The translations under genes and the position numbers were made by a program. This document shows, one piece after another, positions 27,185-35,527 of a DNA stretch of 64,000 nucleotides (position 1 is its first letter; the number at the start of each line of letters is the position of its first letter). This stretch comes from Amycolatopsis sp. NBC_00345 (GTDB lineage: Bacteria; Actinomycetota; Actinomycetes; Mycobacteriales; Pseudonocardiaceae), in contig NZ_CP107995.1 of the NCBI RefSeq assembly GCF_036116635.1, forward strand, positions 8,556,001 through 8,620,000, in the 5' to 3' direction. The notes under the pieces were generated by a model. That model was not told where the DNA came from and made no database searches. It saw nothing but the letters and a program-made list of their open reading frames with translations.

Positions 27185-27907
27185 TTACCAGGGCACGGTC
27201 CCGGCGGCGTCGAAGAGTCCTCCGGTCGGCCCGTCGTCCGGCAGCGTGGCGAGCCGGATGGCGGCCTTGGCGCCCTCCGCGGGTGTGCTGGTTCCGTGGA
27301 ACGCGTTGAGGTCGGTCGCGACGTAACCGGGGCAGACATTGTTGATCTTGATGGTGTCGCCGAATTCCTTGGCGTACTGGACGGTGACCGCGTTGAGGAA
27401 CGTCTTCGACGGCGAGTAGGCCCCGCTGGCCCCGCCGAAGTCGACGTCCGGGGCGGTCTGCAGGGCCAGCGACGCGACGTGGCTGGACTGGTTGACGATG
27501 CGCGGGTGCCCGGAGCGGCGCAGCAGCGGCAGCATGGTGTTGATGACCCGGACGACGCCGATCACGTTGGTCTCCACCACGGCCCGCAGGTTCTCGGGGG
27601 TCACGGCCGAGGGCTGGTCCGGCCACGCCCCGGCGATGCCGGCGTTGTTGACCAGCACGTCGAGCCGTCCCGCACGTTCCTCGACGAGGGCCGCGGCGGC
27701 GGCGACACTCGCGTCGTCGGTCACGTCGATCGGCACGCCGAACGCGTCGGCGCCGGCCGCGCGCAGCTTCGCCACGGCGTCCTCCCGGCGTTGCTCGTCA
27801 CGGGCCCCGACACCGACGCTCCAGCCCAGCGCGCCGAGACCGGCGGCGATCTCGTAGCCGATGCCCTTGTTCGCACCGGTGACCAGTGCAATCGTCTGTT
27901 CGCTCAT
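27185..27907 (-). CDS. Short-chain dehydrogenase/reductase
   Basis: A 240-residue NAD(P)-dependent oxidoreductase. Cofactor motif TGANKGIG near residue 11, NNAG near 88, catalytic Ser in QSSHVASLA and the Tyr-x3-Lys motif YSPSK. The ANKGIGYEIA form is typical of carbonyl-reductase-like SDRs, usually NADPH-dependent. ATG 27907 is the first codon of the conserved start. It is divergent from a LysR regulator whose start is 96 bp away, a classical regulator-target pair. Confidence 0.88.
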   Translation of the reverse strand: MSEQTIALVTGANKGIGYEIAAGLGALGWSVGVGARDEQRREDAVAKLRAAGADAFGVPIDVTDDASVAAAAALVEERAGRLDVLVNNAGIAGAWPDQPSAVTPENLRAVVETNVIGVVRVINTMLPLLRRSGHPRIVNQSSHVASLALQTAPDVDFGGASGAYSPSKTFLNAVTVQYAKEFGDTIKINNVCPGYVATDLNAFHGTSTPAEGAKAAIRLATLPDDGPTGGLFDAAGTVPW

Positions 27908-28003
27908 GCCATCGATCGTGGCGGGGGACCGGCCGGGAACCAACACCACTTCCGGACCCGCAACGATACCCGGGCGACATGGATCGGGCGGTAGCCTGAG
28001 CCG

Positions 28004-28840
28004 GTGGAGACGCGGGAGCTGCAATGCTTCGTCGCGGTCGCCGAGGAACTGCACTTCGGCCGGGCCGCCGAGCGGCTGGGCATCGCCCAGCCGCCGCTGT
28101 CGCGCACGATCGCCCGGCTCGAGCGGCGGCTCGGCGTCGCGTTGCTGGAACGCACCAGCCGCAAGGTCTCGCTCACCGAAGCCGGGTCGGTGCTGCTGGC
28201 CGAAGGCCGCGTGATCCTCGGCGCGGTGGCCGCGGCCGAGCGGCACACCCAGCGCGCCGCGACGAGCCGGCCCACCCTCGTCCTGGCCGCGAAGGCCGGA
28301 GCGGGCGGCGAACTGCTGGCGAAACTGCTCGACGCGTACGCCGCCGAACCGGACGCCGCCGCCGTCGACCTGTTGCTCTGCGAATCCCAGCCGCACCAGC
28401 CCCTGCACGACGGCCGGGCCGACGTGGCACTGCTGCACCAGCCCTTCGACCCGACGGCCGGGCTCGACACGGAAGTCCTGATCGCCGAAGGCCAGATCGC
28501 CATCCTGCCCACGTCACATCCACTGGCGGTCCGGCCGCACGTCCGGCTGGCGGAGGTCACCGCGTTGCCGGATCTCCCGCTCGCCCGCTGGCCCGGACCC
28601 GATGGCACCTACCCCGAGGGCCCCGGCGCGGAAGTGCACAACCAGACGCAGCTGTTCCAGCTGATCGCGCTCGGCCGCACCACCGTGGTCATGCCCGAGT
28701 CCACCCGCGCCAACCTGCTCGAAGGCCTGGCCGCCGTGCCGGTCCTGGACGCACCGACCGTGACGACGGTCATCGCCTGGCCGCCACACAGCCGCTCTCA
28801 AGCACTCGCCGCATTGGTCCGGGTGGCCACCCGCCTCTGA
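28004..28840 (+). CDS. LysR family regulator
   Basis: A 278-residue protein with the LysR winged helix at the N-terminus (ELHFGRAAERLGIAQPPLSR, then TIARLERRLGV) and a periplasmic-binding-like effector domain. GTG 28004 gives the standard METRELQCFVAVAEEL start. It is divergent from the SDR gene and presumably controls it in response to that enzyme's substrate or product (inference). Confidence 0.88.
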   Translation: METRELQCFVAVAEELHFGRAAERLGIAQPPLSRTIARLERRLGVALLERTSRKVSLTEAGSVLLAEGRVILGAVAAAERHTQRAATSRPTLVLAAKAGAGGELLAKLLDAYAAEPDAAAVDLLLCESQPHQPLHDGRADVALLHQPFDPTAGLDTEVLIAEGQIAILPTSHPLAVRPHVRLAEVTALPDLPLARWPGPDGTYPEGPGAEVHNQTQLFQLIALGRTTVVMPESTRANLLEGLAAVPVLDAPTVTTVIAWPPHSRSQALAALVRVATRL

Positions 28841-29253
28841 GCTTTCGTTCCCGTACCCTCTGCCAGCTGCGAACGCATATCACCGTCAGCCGCCAGATCC
28901 GCTCGGCCGCGCTGGTCGCCACCGGGATCCTGCGGCTCTTGCGTGAGTTCGACGACGACCCCAACGCAGACCGCCGGTTCCGCGCCCCGCTATGCGGGGG
29001 ATCCGCAACCCATCCGGATGTCTCCAGCAACCCCAGGATGGAACGGTAGAAGGCAGGTCCGGCGACGCCCAGCGTCTCCGGGTGACAAGCCCGGCAAAAA
29101 TCGCCGCTGACCTGCATGCCCTGCGGGCCGGTCTCACCGGTCATCTTCGCCAGGGGCCAGCCGTTTTGAGCTGACGGGAGCGCGGCGGACGATGGCCCGC
29201 ATGCTGTGACCCCGCTCAGCCAGGCCGGTTGAGCGGGGCGATGTACGGCCTGT
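28841..29253. other. Intergenic with decayed sequence and one repeat copy
   Basis: No convincing gene. The frame after the LysR stop contains degenerate text (ILRLLREFDDDPNADRRFRA) that might be a gene remnant. The only recognisable element is the repeat copy at 29020-29101. Confidence 0.45.
29020..29101 (+). repeat. Long imperfect direct repeat, copy 1
   Basis: The text from GTCTCCAGCAACCCCAGGAT to GGGTGACAAG-cc-CGGCAAAA matches copy 2 at 52724-52855 in the same orientation with few substitutions. Copy 2 has about 50 extra bases before the GTCTCCGGGTGACAAG part. It is not clearly coding on either strand. Confidence 0.7.
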
Positions 29254-29523
29254 TCAGACGCCGAGGCGGCTGTAGAGGCGGCTGGCGAGGGTGGCGGCGA
29301 GCTGGTTGAGGTGCGCGGTGGGGTCGAGCTGGGCGTACTGGCCCAGCAATTCCGCCACGGCGCGCGCCTCGCTCTCCGAGAGCAGCGTGATCCACCGTTC
29401 GCGATGTCCCTGCTCGACCAGCCTGGCGAGGACGCGGGCGTAGTCCTGGTGGTCGTGTACACCGTCGAGGCCGAACGGGTCCTGGGGTGCGAACGGGTCC
29501 TGTGGCGCGATGGAGTCGGTCAT
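29254..29523 (-). CDS. Small conserved-looking hypothetical protein
   Basis: An 89-residue soluble protein. The N-terminus carries a direct repeat (APQDPFAPQDPFGLDG) and the rest is predicted helical (RVLARLVEQGHRERWITLLS, then ESEARAVAELLGQYAQL). AAGGGTGATGCGGG precedes ATG 29523. No family is recognised. It lies at the left end of the presumed accessory region and may belong with a mobile or regulatory module. Confidence 0.55.
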   Translation of the reverse strand: MTDSIAPQDPFAPQDPFGLDGVHDHQDYARVLARLVEQGHRERWITLLSESEARAVAELLGQYAQLDPTAHLNQLAATLASRLYSRLGV

Positions 29524-29599
29524 CCCGCATCACCCTTCAGTGTGTCGTCCTCCGCAGGCGGTCCGCGCTGACCTGCGATTCTCTGGTTCCGGCGGTCTT

Positions 29600-30241
29600 C
29601 TACGCCGGAGTCGGGAGCAAATCTATGACGACGGAGGTAGACATTCAACCTCAGGCGTGTGTAGTGTTCTGCTCATACCGAGAGAGACAACGTCAAGCAG
29701 GCGCGGGAGATGACGAACTACCCGCGAAGTGAGACAAGGCGGTCAGGCAGGACGAAGCCAATCTGTGGACAGGCTTCGGCTGGTGGCCGGGGAAGTACCG
29801 GGATCGGGCAGTGAAGAAGTGAATGGCAAGGCCGGTCCCGGCGCAGTAGCGCAAGTGCAGTAACGCAATGGCAAGACAGGTAGTGGCAGGAACGGTCAGG
29901 TGGCCGGAGCCGATCGTTGACGGGGCTCCGGGCAGTGGCCAGCGGCGTGACGCGTGCTGGGGCCGATCAGTGGAAGGGCTCCAGCCGGTGACGCTCGCAG
30001 CAGTCGCAGTACACGAAGTGATGCAAGGTAAGGGAACACTGGAAGGAAGGGAAAGGGCACATCATTGGATCGCCCGCTGCGGCCGGGTAGCTGTGCCGCG
30101 CGGGTACCGCAGTCCCATCAGATTGGAAGGTGGTTCTCGGTTACGAGTAAGCGATCTCCGTATCGTCCGCCTCTCGGGCGGACACCGCGGATACCGGAAA
30201 CTGGCCTCACGGCCGGTTGACAATGGTGAAACCCAACCCCT
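29600..30241 (+). ncRNA. Candidate structured RNA / long leader upstream of the MerR gene
   Basis: About 640 bp without convincing ORFs (a 145-codon frame at 29868 has poor codon bias). It is dense in local inverted repeats: GAAGCC/GGCTTC near 29753-29781, GCCGG/CCGGC near 29832-29842, GTCCGCC/GGCGGAC near 30166-30183, GGCC/GGCC near 30203-30214. Near-repeated units such as GCAGTAGCGCAAGTGCAGTAACGCAA occur around 29845. Together with a terminator-like hairpin just before the MerR start, this suggests a structured transcript. I cannot assign it to a known RNA family. Confidence 0.3.
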
Positions 30242-30276
30242 GGGACCCCGGGTGCCGAATAGGCATCCGGGGTCCC
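30242..30276 (+). terminator. Terminator/attenuator hairpin in the MerR leader
   Basis: A 15-bp stem (one G-U) with a GAATA loop: GGGACCCCGGGTGCC against GGCATCCGGGGTCCC, followed by TTGT. It ends 18 bp before the MerR ATG and directly before its GGAGG ribosome site, so read-through must be needed for expression, or a promoter lies within. Confidence 0.65.
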
Positions 30277-30294
30277 TTGTGATGTGGAGGTGGA

Positions 30295-30633
30295 ATGATT
30301 CCTGACCCACGCGAGACCCCCGCTCCCGGTTCGGGCGGGGCCGACAAGTTCGACGACGACCAATACCCCGCCTACACGATGGGCCGGGCCGCCGAGATGA
30401 TCGGCGCGACGCAGGGGTTCCTGCGCAGCCTCGACGAGGCCGGGTTCCTGGCGCCGCAGCGCTCCGCCGGCGGGCACCGGCGCTACTCCCGCCACCAGCT
30501 CCGCCTCGCCGCGCGCGTGCGGGAACTGGTCGACCACGGCACCGGCCTCGACGCCGCCTGCCGCATCGTCACCCTCGAAGACCAGCTCCACGACGCCCAG
30601 CGCGAGAACACCGAACTCCGCTCCGCCGACTGA
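30295..30633 (+). CDS. MerR-type regulator, short form
   Basis: A 112-residue protein with an acidic, Gly/Pro-rich N-terminal tail of about 30 residues, then a MerR helix-turn-helix (YTMGRAAEMIGATQGFLRSL to GGHRRYSRHQLRLAARVREL) and a coiled C-terminal end (RIVTLEDQLHDAQRENTELR). There is no ligand or metal domain. GGAGG precedes ATG 30295. Such small MerR proteins are abundant in actinomycetes. The long structured leader suggests post-transcriptional control. Confidence 0.85.
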   Translation: MIPDPRETPAPGSGGADKFDDDQYPAYTMGRAAEMIGATQGFLRSLDEAGFLAPQRSAGGHRRYSRHQLRLAARVRELVDHGTGLDAACRIVTLEDQLHDAQRENTELRSAD

Positions 30634-31117
30634 CCTACCGGGTGTGCCGCCGAACCGCGCGGCACACCCCACCGGGCCGGCCCCGCTGTCCAGTGCCGTT
30701 GGGCGAGGTGAGCAGTTACTCGTCCTCATCCGCGTCCTCAGCTGACAGCGGCCTCGACGACGGCCCGGGCAGCCAGTCCGACGCCCGAACCACGGCCAAG
30801 GAATCCGCCCGAGTGCCTGATGGACGATATATGTCGGATCCGAGCCGCCCGACGACGTCGTCATCCTACGATCGGATTACGCCTCGCGAATCCACGAAGG
30901 CTGCGGTACGGGCCGCGTAACCACAGAACGAGGACGACGTTCGGGCCTCCCGTCCACCGCCTTCGCGCCCGCATCACCCAGGCTCGACGTCGGCTCGGTC
31001 CCAGCCACCGGCACCGTCGCCACCAGCACCTCGGCCCCACCGAACTGCATCGGCACAGCCTGACCAGTCGCCAGAACTCCCTCCATCAGCCCAGATGACG
31101 TCCGCTCATCGGCATGT
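30634..31117. other. Intergenic, no supported gene
   Basis: Mixed sequence with short frames on both strands that lack consistent codon bias. A frame at 30820-31098 is His/Arg-rich and unlikely to be real. I see no repeat or RNA gene. Confidence 0.4.
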
Positions 31118-31140
31118 GCGCGCGTTCGGTTAACGCGCGC
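31118..31140. terminator. Hairpin terminator
   Basis: Perfect 9-bp stem GCGCGCGTT/AACGCGCGC with a 5-nt loop (CGGTT), 66 bp beyond the stop of the minus-strand hypothetical gene at 31207. Confidence 0.55.
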
Positions 31141-31206
31141 GATGCGGCAGAGGATGTTCGATCGGGGGCGTTGTGGAGGTTTAGCCTCTGCAGGGCCGTT
31201 GGACGC

Positions 31207-31974
31207 TCAGCACCAGGGCAGGCGTAGGGCTTCCAGTTCGGCTGCTGCTTGGAGTGCCCCGACCAGCGAGGTCGGGCCGGCCACTTTGGTGCCGCAGAGA
31301 TCCCAATCAGACCAGGTGATCCAGGAGTGATCGGCTGCCCACATGTTCGACGGTGAGCCGGCTCCGCTGGGGTGGTCGTAGAGGTCGACGGCGTCGCCGA
31401 GCAGGCCCGAGACGGTGACTCCGGTGTCGAACTCCCCGCTGACGCCGGGGCCGAAGTAGGCCACGCACGGGGTGTCGCTCCCGTTCCGGCACCATGCGAG
31501 CAGGACGTCGATCAGTGCTCGCCACGACTCCCGGTCGAGGGAGCCCTCGGCGGGCGGGCGGACACTCACCGGCCAACTCCCACTGGTGCGCGCGCCGCCC
31601 AGACTGCGATAGCTCGGGTAGTCGCCCTCGATCACCACCGGCTGATCCAGCCGAGCAGCCAGCTCGGCCCAGCGCAATCTCTCCCACCCCACACCGGGAT
31701 GCTCGGAGCGGCCCAGGCCGGCCCCGGTGAGCACCGCCCCGGCATCGAGGTCGACCCCATCAACGAAGGTCGGCCGCTCGAGACCTTCGGCCAGCCGCTG
31801 CCGCCAGCGTTGATCATAGGTGAGTTCGACCGCGTCCGACCCACGCTCGTACATCGCGTGCAGCAGCCACACCGCATCCGGTCGCGAACCGACCTCGTAC
31901 CCACACCACCCGACATCAGTCTCCGGCGTGCCGAGCCACGAGACCAGCTCCCGACCAGCGGCATCCCAACTCAC
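31207..31974 (-). CDS. Hypothetical cytosolic protein, tryptophan-rich
   Basis: A 255-residue soluble protein with many Trp and acidic residues (WCGYEVGSRPDAVWLLHAMY, SWPVSVRPPAEGSLDRESW, WAADHSWITWSDWDLCGTKV). The last element is a recurrent ending in actinobacterial hypothetical proteins (x-D-W-D-L-x-G-T-K-V-x-G). No catalytic motif or signal peptide is seen. The start is GTG 31974. Immunity-protein-like roles are sometimes proposed for such folds, but I cannot support one here. Confidence 0.7.
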   Translation of the reverse strand: MSWDAAGRELVSWLGTPETDVGWCGYEVGSRPDAVWLLHAMYERGSDAVELTYDQRWRQRLAEGLERPTFVDGVDLDAGAVLTGAGLGRSEHPGVGWERLRWAELAARLDQPVVIEGDYPSYRSLGGARTSGSWPVSVRPPAEGSLDRESWRALIDVLLAWCRNGSDTPCVAYFGPGVSGEFDTGVTVSGLLGDAVDLYDHPSGAGSPSNMWAADHSWITWSDWDLCGTKVAGPTSLVGALQAAAELEALRLPWC

Positions 31975-32403
31975 AGCGAGATTCTAACCAACGCCGAGCA
32001 ACGTGACCGACCACGCAAACGCCCACCCATCAGCCAACCCCGCTCTACTGAGGGGATTCGCGAATTACGGTGTCAAGATCCCCCGGTCTCCCGAGCCCGT
32101 GTGCCGCGGTGGGCCTCGCCGCGGGGAGCACTATCTTCACCAGCCGCAGGCCACCGACAGAAGTGCAGAAGTGCAGAAGGTTATCGCGCTGGCAACTGGC
32201 GAACGCCGCGTTCCCGAATGACCGCTCAGCGGCAGACGGGGATGTGTGACTGCGATCGGAATCAGCGGGTGCCAACTGTGTCCACCGGATCGCCACGGCA
32301 CCATTCGATTCCGCTTGGATTCGCCCCAGCTCCGCAGCTGGTCAGTCGAGGTGACGATATGACCACCGGGGTCGCTTCCGTCACGGCCTCGTTCTTCGGC
32401 CAC
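31975..32403. other. Intergenic, no supported gene
   Basis: No frame with coding character. A GAAGTGCAGAAGTGCAGAAG triple repeat lies near 32160-32180. The stretch separates two minus-strand genes. Confidence 0.4.
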
Positions 32404-33102
32404 TCACTCGGCCTGGTTGGGTTGGTCGGGTGCGCAGCTGATCAGCAGCTGGGCGGTGTGTGCGATGTGGTCGCGCAGCAGGTTCTGCGCTTGGCCGGCA
32501 TCGCGCGCGAGCACGGCGTCGAGTAGCGCTCGATGCTCGGCGGCGACGTCGCGGCCGGGTTCGTTGCCCAAAGACACCGACCACTGCCGGTACAGCTCGG
32601 CCTCCTGCCGCAACGACCGTGCCGCGTCGAGCAGCCGCTGGTTGCGGCAGCCGGCCAGCAGCGCGTGGTGGAAGGCCGCGTGCGCCTGCGACCACTCGTC
32701 GGACAGGTGGTCCGGATCGGCCGGGTCGCGATACGGCGCGCGTTCCAGAAGGTGGTGCGCGGCAACGGCATCGGCCTCCCAGCGCATGTCGCCTTCCCGC
32801 ACCGACAGCCCCAATACCAGGGATTCGATCTCCGCCCGCGCCTGTGTCAGCTCGGCTAGATCGTGATGGGACAGCGGCCGGACCAGGTAACCCTGACGCG
32901 GCCTGGCCATCACCAGCCCTTCGGCGACCAGTCTCGTCAGCGCCTCGCGGGTGGCACCGACGCTCACTTGGTAGCGGTCGGCCAGGTCCGGGAACTTGAG
33001 CCGGTCGCCCGGTACCAGGCGACCGGCGAGGATGTCGGCGCGCAACGCCTGGTGGATGCCGTCGGTGCGGGTCGCTCCGCCGCTCTTGGTCATGCCCTCC
33101 AC
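32404..33102 (-). CDS. GntR family regulator, FCD subfamily
   Basis: About 232 residues. N-terminal winged helix (DRYQVSVGATREALTRLVAE, then GLVMARPRQGYLVRPLS) and a C-terminal FCD domain with metal/ligand His and Asp residues (HAAFHHALLAG, EHRALLDAVLARD, LRDHIAHTA). GTG 33102 is listed; ATG 33093 (MTKSGG) is also possible. It is divergent from the catabolic operon, and a palindrome lies between them, so it is likely the repressor of those genes, relieved by a pathway intermediate. Confidence 0.88.
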   Translation of the reverse strand: MEGMTKSGGATRTDGIHQALRADILAGRLVPGDRLKFPDLADRYQVSVGATREALTRLVAEGLVMARPRQGYLVRPLSHHDLAELTQARAEIESLVLGLSVREGDMRWEADAVAAHHLLERAPYRDPADPDHLSDEWSQAHAAFHHALLAGCRNQRLLDAARSLRQEAELYRQWSVSLGNEPGRDVAAEHRALLDAVLARDAGQAQNLLRDHIAHTAQLLISCAPDQPNQAE

Positions 33103-33127
33103 CCTAGCACTTTACGAATCCGGGTTG

Positions 33128-33141
33128 AACTTTCGAAAGTT
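33128..33141. promoter_or_regulatory. Palindromic GntR operator candidate
   Basis: AACTTTCGAAAGTT is a perfect 14-bp palindrome, AT-rich compared with the flanks, centred between the divergent GntR gene and the catabolic operon, 26 bp from the GntR start. Confidence 0.65.
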
Positions 33142-33197
33142 TAGGTCTAGTTTCGAATTCAGCCCCACGGGCCCACCAGCCGCACGAGGAGTCATTG

Positions 33198-34628
33198 ATG
33201 CCCACGAACACCCTTCGACGTCCGACCGTCCTCCGTGGCGGGACGGTCCTCACCATGGATTCCGGCCGCACTGTGCTGGAAGGGCACGACGTGCTTGTGG
33301 TCGACGGCCGGATCGCCGCTATCGGTGTTGGCCTCGTCGTTCCTGACGGCACCGACGAGATCGACGCCCGCGGTGGCGTGGTGATGCCCGGGATGGTCGA
33401 CACCCACCGGCACATGTGGCAGACCACGACCCGCGGCTACGGCGCGGACTGGACCCTCACCCAGTACTTCGTGTGGTACTACCTGAACTGGGGCACGAAG
33501 TTCCGGCCCGAGGACATCCACGCCGGCAACGTCCTCGGCGCGCTGGAGGCGCTCGACGCCGGGGTCACCACCAGCGTGGACTGGTCGCACGGGCTGCAGA
33601 CCATCGACCACGCCGACGCCGCGGTCGACGCGCTCGCCTCGGTACCGGGGAAGTTCGTGCTGGCCTACGGCAACATCCAGGACGCACCCGCGAACTGGAC
33701 CGGCACACCCGAGTTCCGCACGTTCTTCGACCGCCGGTCCGGCGACCTCGAAGGCTTCCAGATCGCCTTCGACGTCACCGGCGACCCGAGCTTCCCCGAA
33801 CAGCCCGCGTTCGAGGTCGCCCGAGACCTCGACCTGGCGGTGACCACCCACGCCGGAATCCGGGGCGCATCAGGCGACGACGCCCTGCGACTGATCCACG
33901 AGCACGGCTACAGCGAGGCCAGGACCGTGTACGTGCACGCCTCCACGTTCTCCGCGGACTCCTACGCCCGCATCGCGGCGACCGGCGGATCGGTATCAGT
34001 GGCCACCGAAAGCGAGCAGAACGCCGGACAAGGCTATCCCGCGACCGCCGCACTGCGCGCCCACGGCATCCCGATCTCGCTGTCACAAGACAGCTGCGTA
34101 CTCGGCAGCAGCGACCTGTTCTCCGCCATGCGCTCGACACTCGGCGCCGACCGCGCCTACGAGCACCTGCAAGCACACGCCCGCGACGAAACCGTCACCC
34201 ACGTCTCCCTGCACGCCGACCAGGTCGTCGAATGGGCCACCCGAGGAGGAGCACGAGCACTCGGACGGGACAGCGAGATCGGCAGCATCGAGGTCGGCAA
34301 AAAAGCGGACCTCGTACTCGTCCGCAACGACAACTCGCCGGCGATGACACCGATACTGCACCCGCACGGACACATCGTCATGCAGGCTCAGCGCGCCGAC
34401 GTCGACACAGTCCTGGTCGACGGCCGGATCGTGAAGCGCGACCACCGCCTGGTCGGCGTCGACCTGGCCAGCGCCCGCCGCGCAGTCAACGCCACCGTCG
34501 ACCACCTGCGCGCCGAACTCGGCGAGCAAGCCTGGCGCGACGGCATGAACCCCGAAATCCCCGACACCAAAGTCCTCGACAACCCCTACACCTACACCGA
34601 CTACCGGCCAGCAGCCACCCACGGGTAA
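33198..34628 (+). CDS. Amidohydrolase (AtzA/cytosine deaminase-like)
   Basis: A 476-residue metal-dependent hydrolase. It has the N-terminal metal motif DTHRHMWQ (His70, His72), a third ligand region TTHAGIRG, and the distal Asp in SLSQDSCVLG. The beta-sandwich flanks appear at both ends (DVLVVDGRIAAIG; VGKKADLVLVRND). The family deaminates or dechlorinates heterocycles and guanidines. Preceded by GAGGAGTCATTG; ATG 33198 is preferred over the TTG at 33195. First gene of an operon with ring-opening enzymes, which suggests removal of an amine or amide from a ring-containing compound. Confidence 0.88.
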   Translation: MPTNTLRRPTVLRGGTVLTMDSGRTVLEGHDVLVVDGRIAAIGVGLVVPDGTDEIDARGGVVMPGMVDTHRHMWQTTTRGYGADWTLTQYFVWYYLNWGTKFRPEDIHAGNVLGALEALDAGVTTSVDWSHGLQTIDHADAAVDALASVPGKFVLAYGNIQDAPANWTGTPEFRTFFDRRSGDLEGFQIAFDVTGDPSFPEQPAFEVARDLDLAVTTHAGIRGASGDDALRLIHEHGYSEARTVYVHASTFSADSYARIAATGGSVSVATESEQNAGQGYPATAALRAHGIPISLSQDSCVLGSSDLFSAMRSTLGADRAYEHLQAHARDETVTHVSLHADQVVEWATRGGARALGRDSEIGSIEVGKKADLVLVRNDNSPAMTPILHPHGHIVMQAQRADVDTVLVDGRIVKRDHRLVGVDLASARRAVNATVDHLRAELGEQAWRDGMNPEIPDTKVLDNPYTYTDYRPAATHG

Positions 34629-34668
34629 CCCTGCCGAATGTCCGACCGAATCCCGGAAAGGAAAAACA

Positions 34669-35526
34669 ATGAAACTGGCCAATGTGGACGGTCGCGCGGT
34701 GCTGCTGACCGCCGACGACACCGGAATCGACGTCGAAACGGCGTCGGGCGGCAAGTTCGGCCCCGATCTCGCCTCCGTCTACGAGGACTGGGACGGGTTC
34801 CGGGCCTGGGCGGAGCAGCCGCCCGCTGAACCCGACGTCGTCTTCACCCGCGCGCAGCTCGGCTCGCCCTCACCCGCCCCGCGGCAGATCGTCGCGATCG
34901 GCCTGAACTACGACGCCCACGCCGCCGAGTCCGGCTTCGCCGCACCGGACGGACTTCCCCCGACGTTCACCAAGTTCGTCTCCTCGCTGACCGGCCCCGA
35001 CGCGGAAGTCGTGCTGCCCGCCGACGGGAACGTGGACTGGGAGGTGGAACTCGTCGCCGTCATCGGCCGGACCGCCACCCGGGTCGCGGAATCCGACGCG
35101 TGGGACCACGTCGCCGGGGTGACGATCGGGCAGGACCTGTCCGAACGCGTCGCGCAACTGGCCGGTCCCGCCCCGCAGTTCAGCCTGGGCAAGTCGTTCC
35201 CGAACTTCGCACCGGTCGGGCCCTGGCTGGTCACACCGGACGAGCTGGCGGACCGGGACGACCTGGCGCTCGGCTGCGCGGTCGACGGCGAGACCATGCA
35301 GGACGGCCGCACCGGGCAGCTGATCTTCCCGGTCGCCAGGCTGATTTCCGCGCTGTCGCGGACCATCACCCTGTACCCGGGCGACCTCCTCTTCACCGGA
35401 ACCCCGGCCGGCGTGGGCATGGGCCGCACACCGCAACGGTTCCTGCGGGCCGGCGAGCACCTCGTCAGCCGGATCGAAGGCATCGGTGAGATGCACCAGA
35501 CATTCGTTGCCGCACAGGAGAACTGA
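34669..35526 (+). CDS. Fumarylacetoacetate hydrolase family protein
   Basis: A 285-residue enzyme with an FAH core. Metal ligands lie in DWEVELVAVIG (Glu-x-Glu) and downstream Asp in IGQDLSER; the substrate loop reads GKSFPNFAPVGPWLVTPDEL; the end is FTGTPAGVGMGRTP. Family members hydrolyse C-C bonds of diketo acids or decarboxylate/isomerise ring-fission products. GGAAAGGAAAAAC precedes ATG 34669. Its stop is followed after one base by the dioxygenase start, so the two act in one pathway: ring cleavage, then hydrolysis of the product. Confidence 0.9.
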   Translation: MKLANVDGRAVLLTADDTGIDVETASGGKFGPDLASVYEDWDGFRAWAEQPPAEPDVVFTRAQLGSPSPAPRQIVAIGLNYDAHAAESGFAAPDGLPPTFTKFVSSLTGPDAEVVLPADGNVDWEVELVAVIGRTATRVAESDAWDHVAGVTIGQDLSERVAQLAGPAPQFSLGKSFPNFAPVGPWLVTPDELADRDDLALGCAVDGETMQDGRTGQLIFPVARLISALSRTITLYPGDLLFTGTPAGVGMGRTPQRFLRAGEHLVSRIEGIGEMHQTFVAAQEN

Positions 35527-35527
35527 C

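Noticed and set aside
29868..30305. 145-codon plus-strand ORF upstream of the MerR gene
   Set aside because: Weak codon bias, no domain, overlaps the terminator-like hairpin and the MerR start; treated as structured non-coding DNA.
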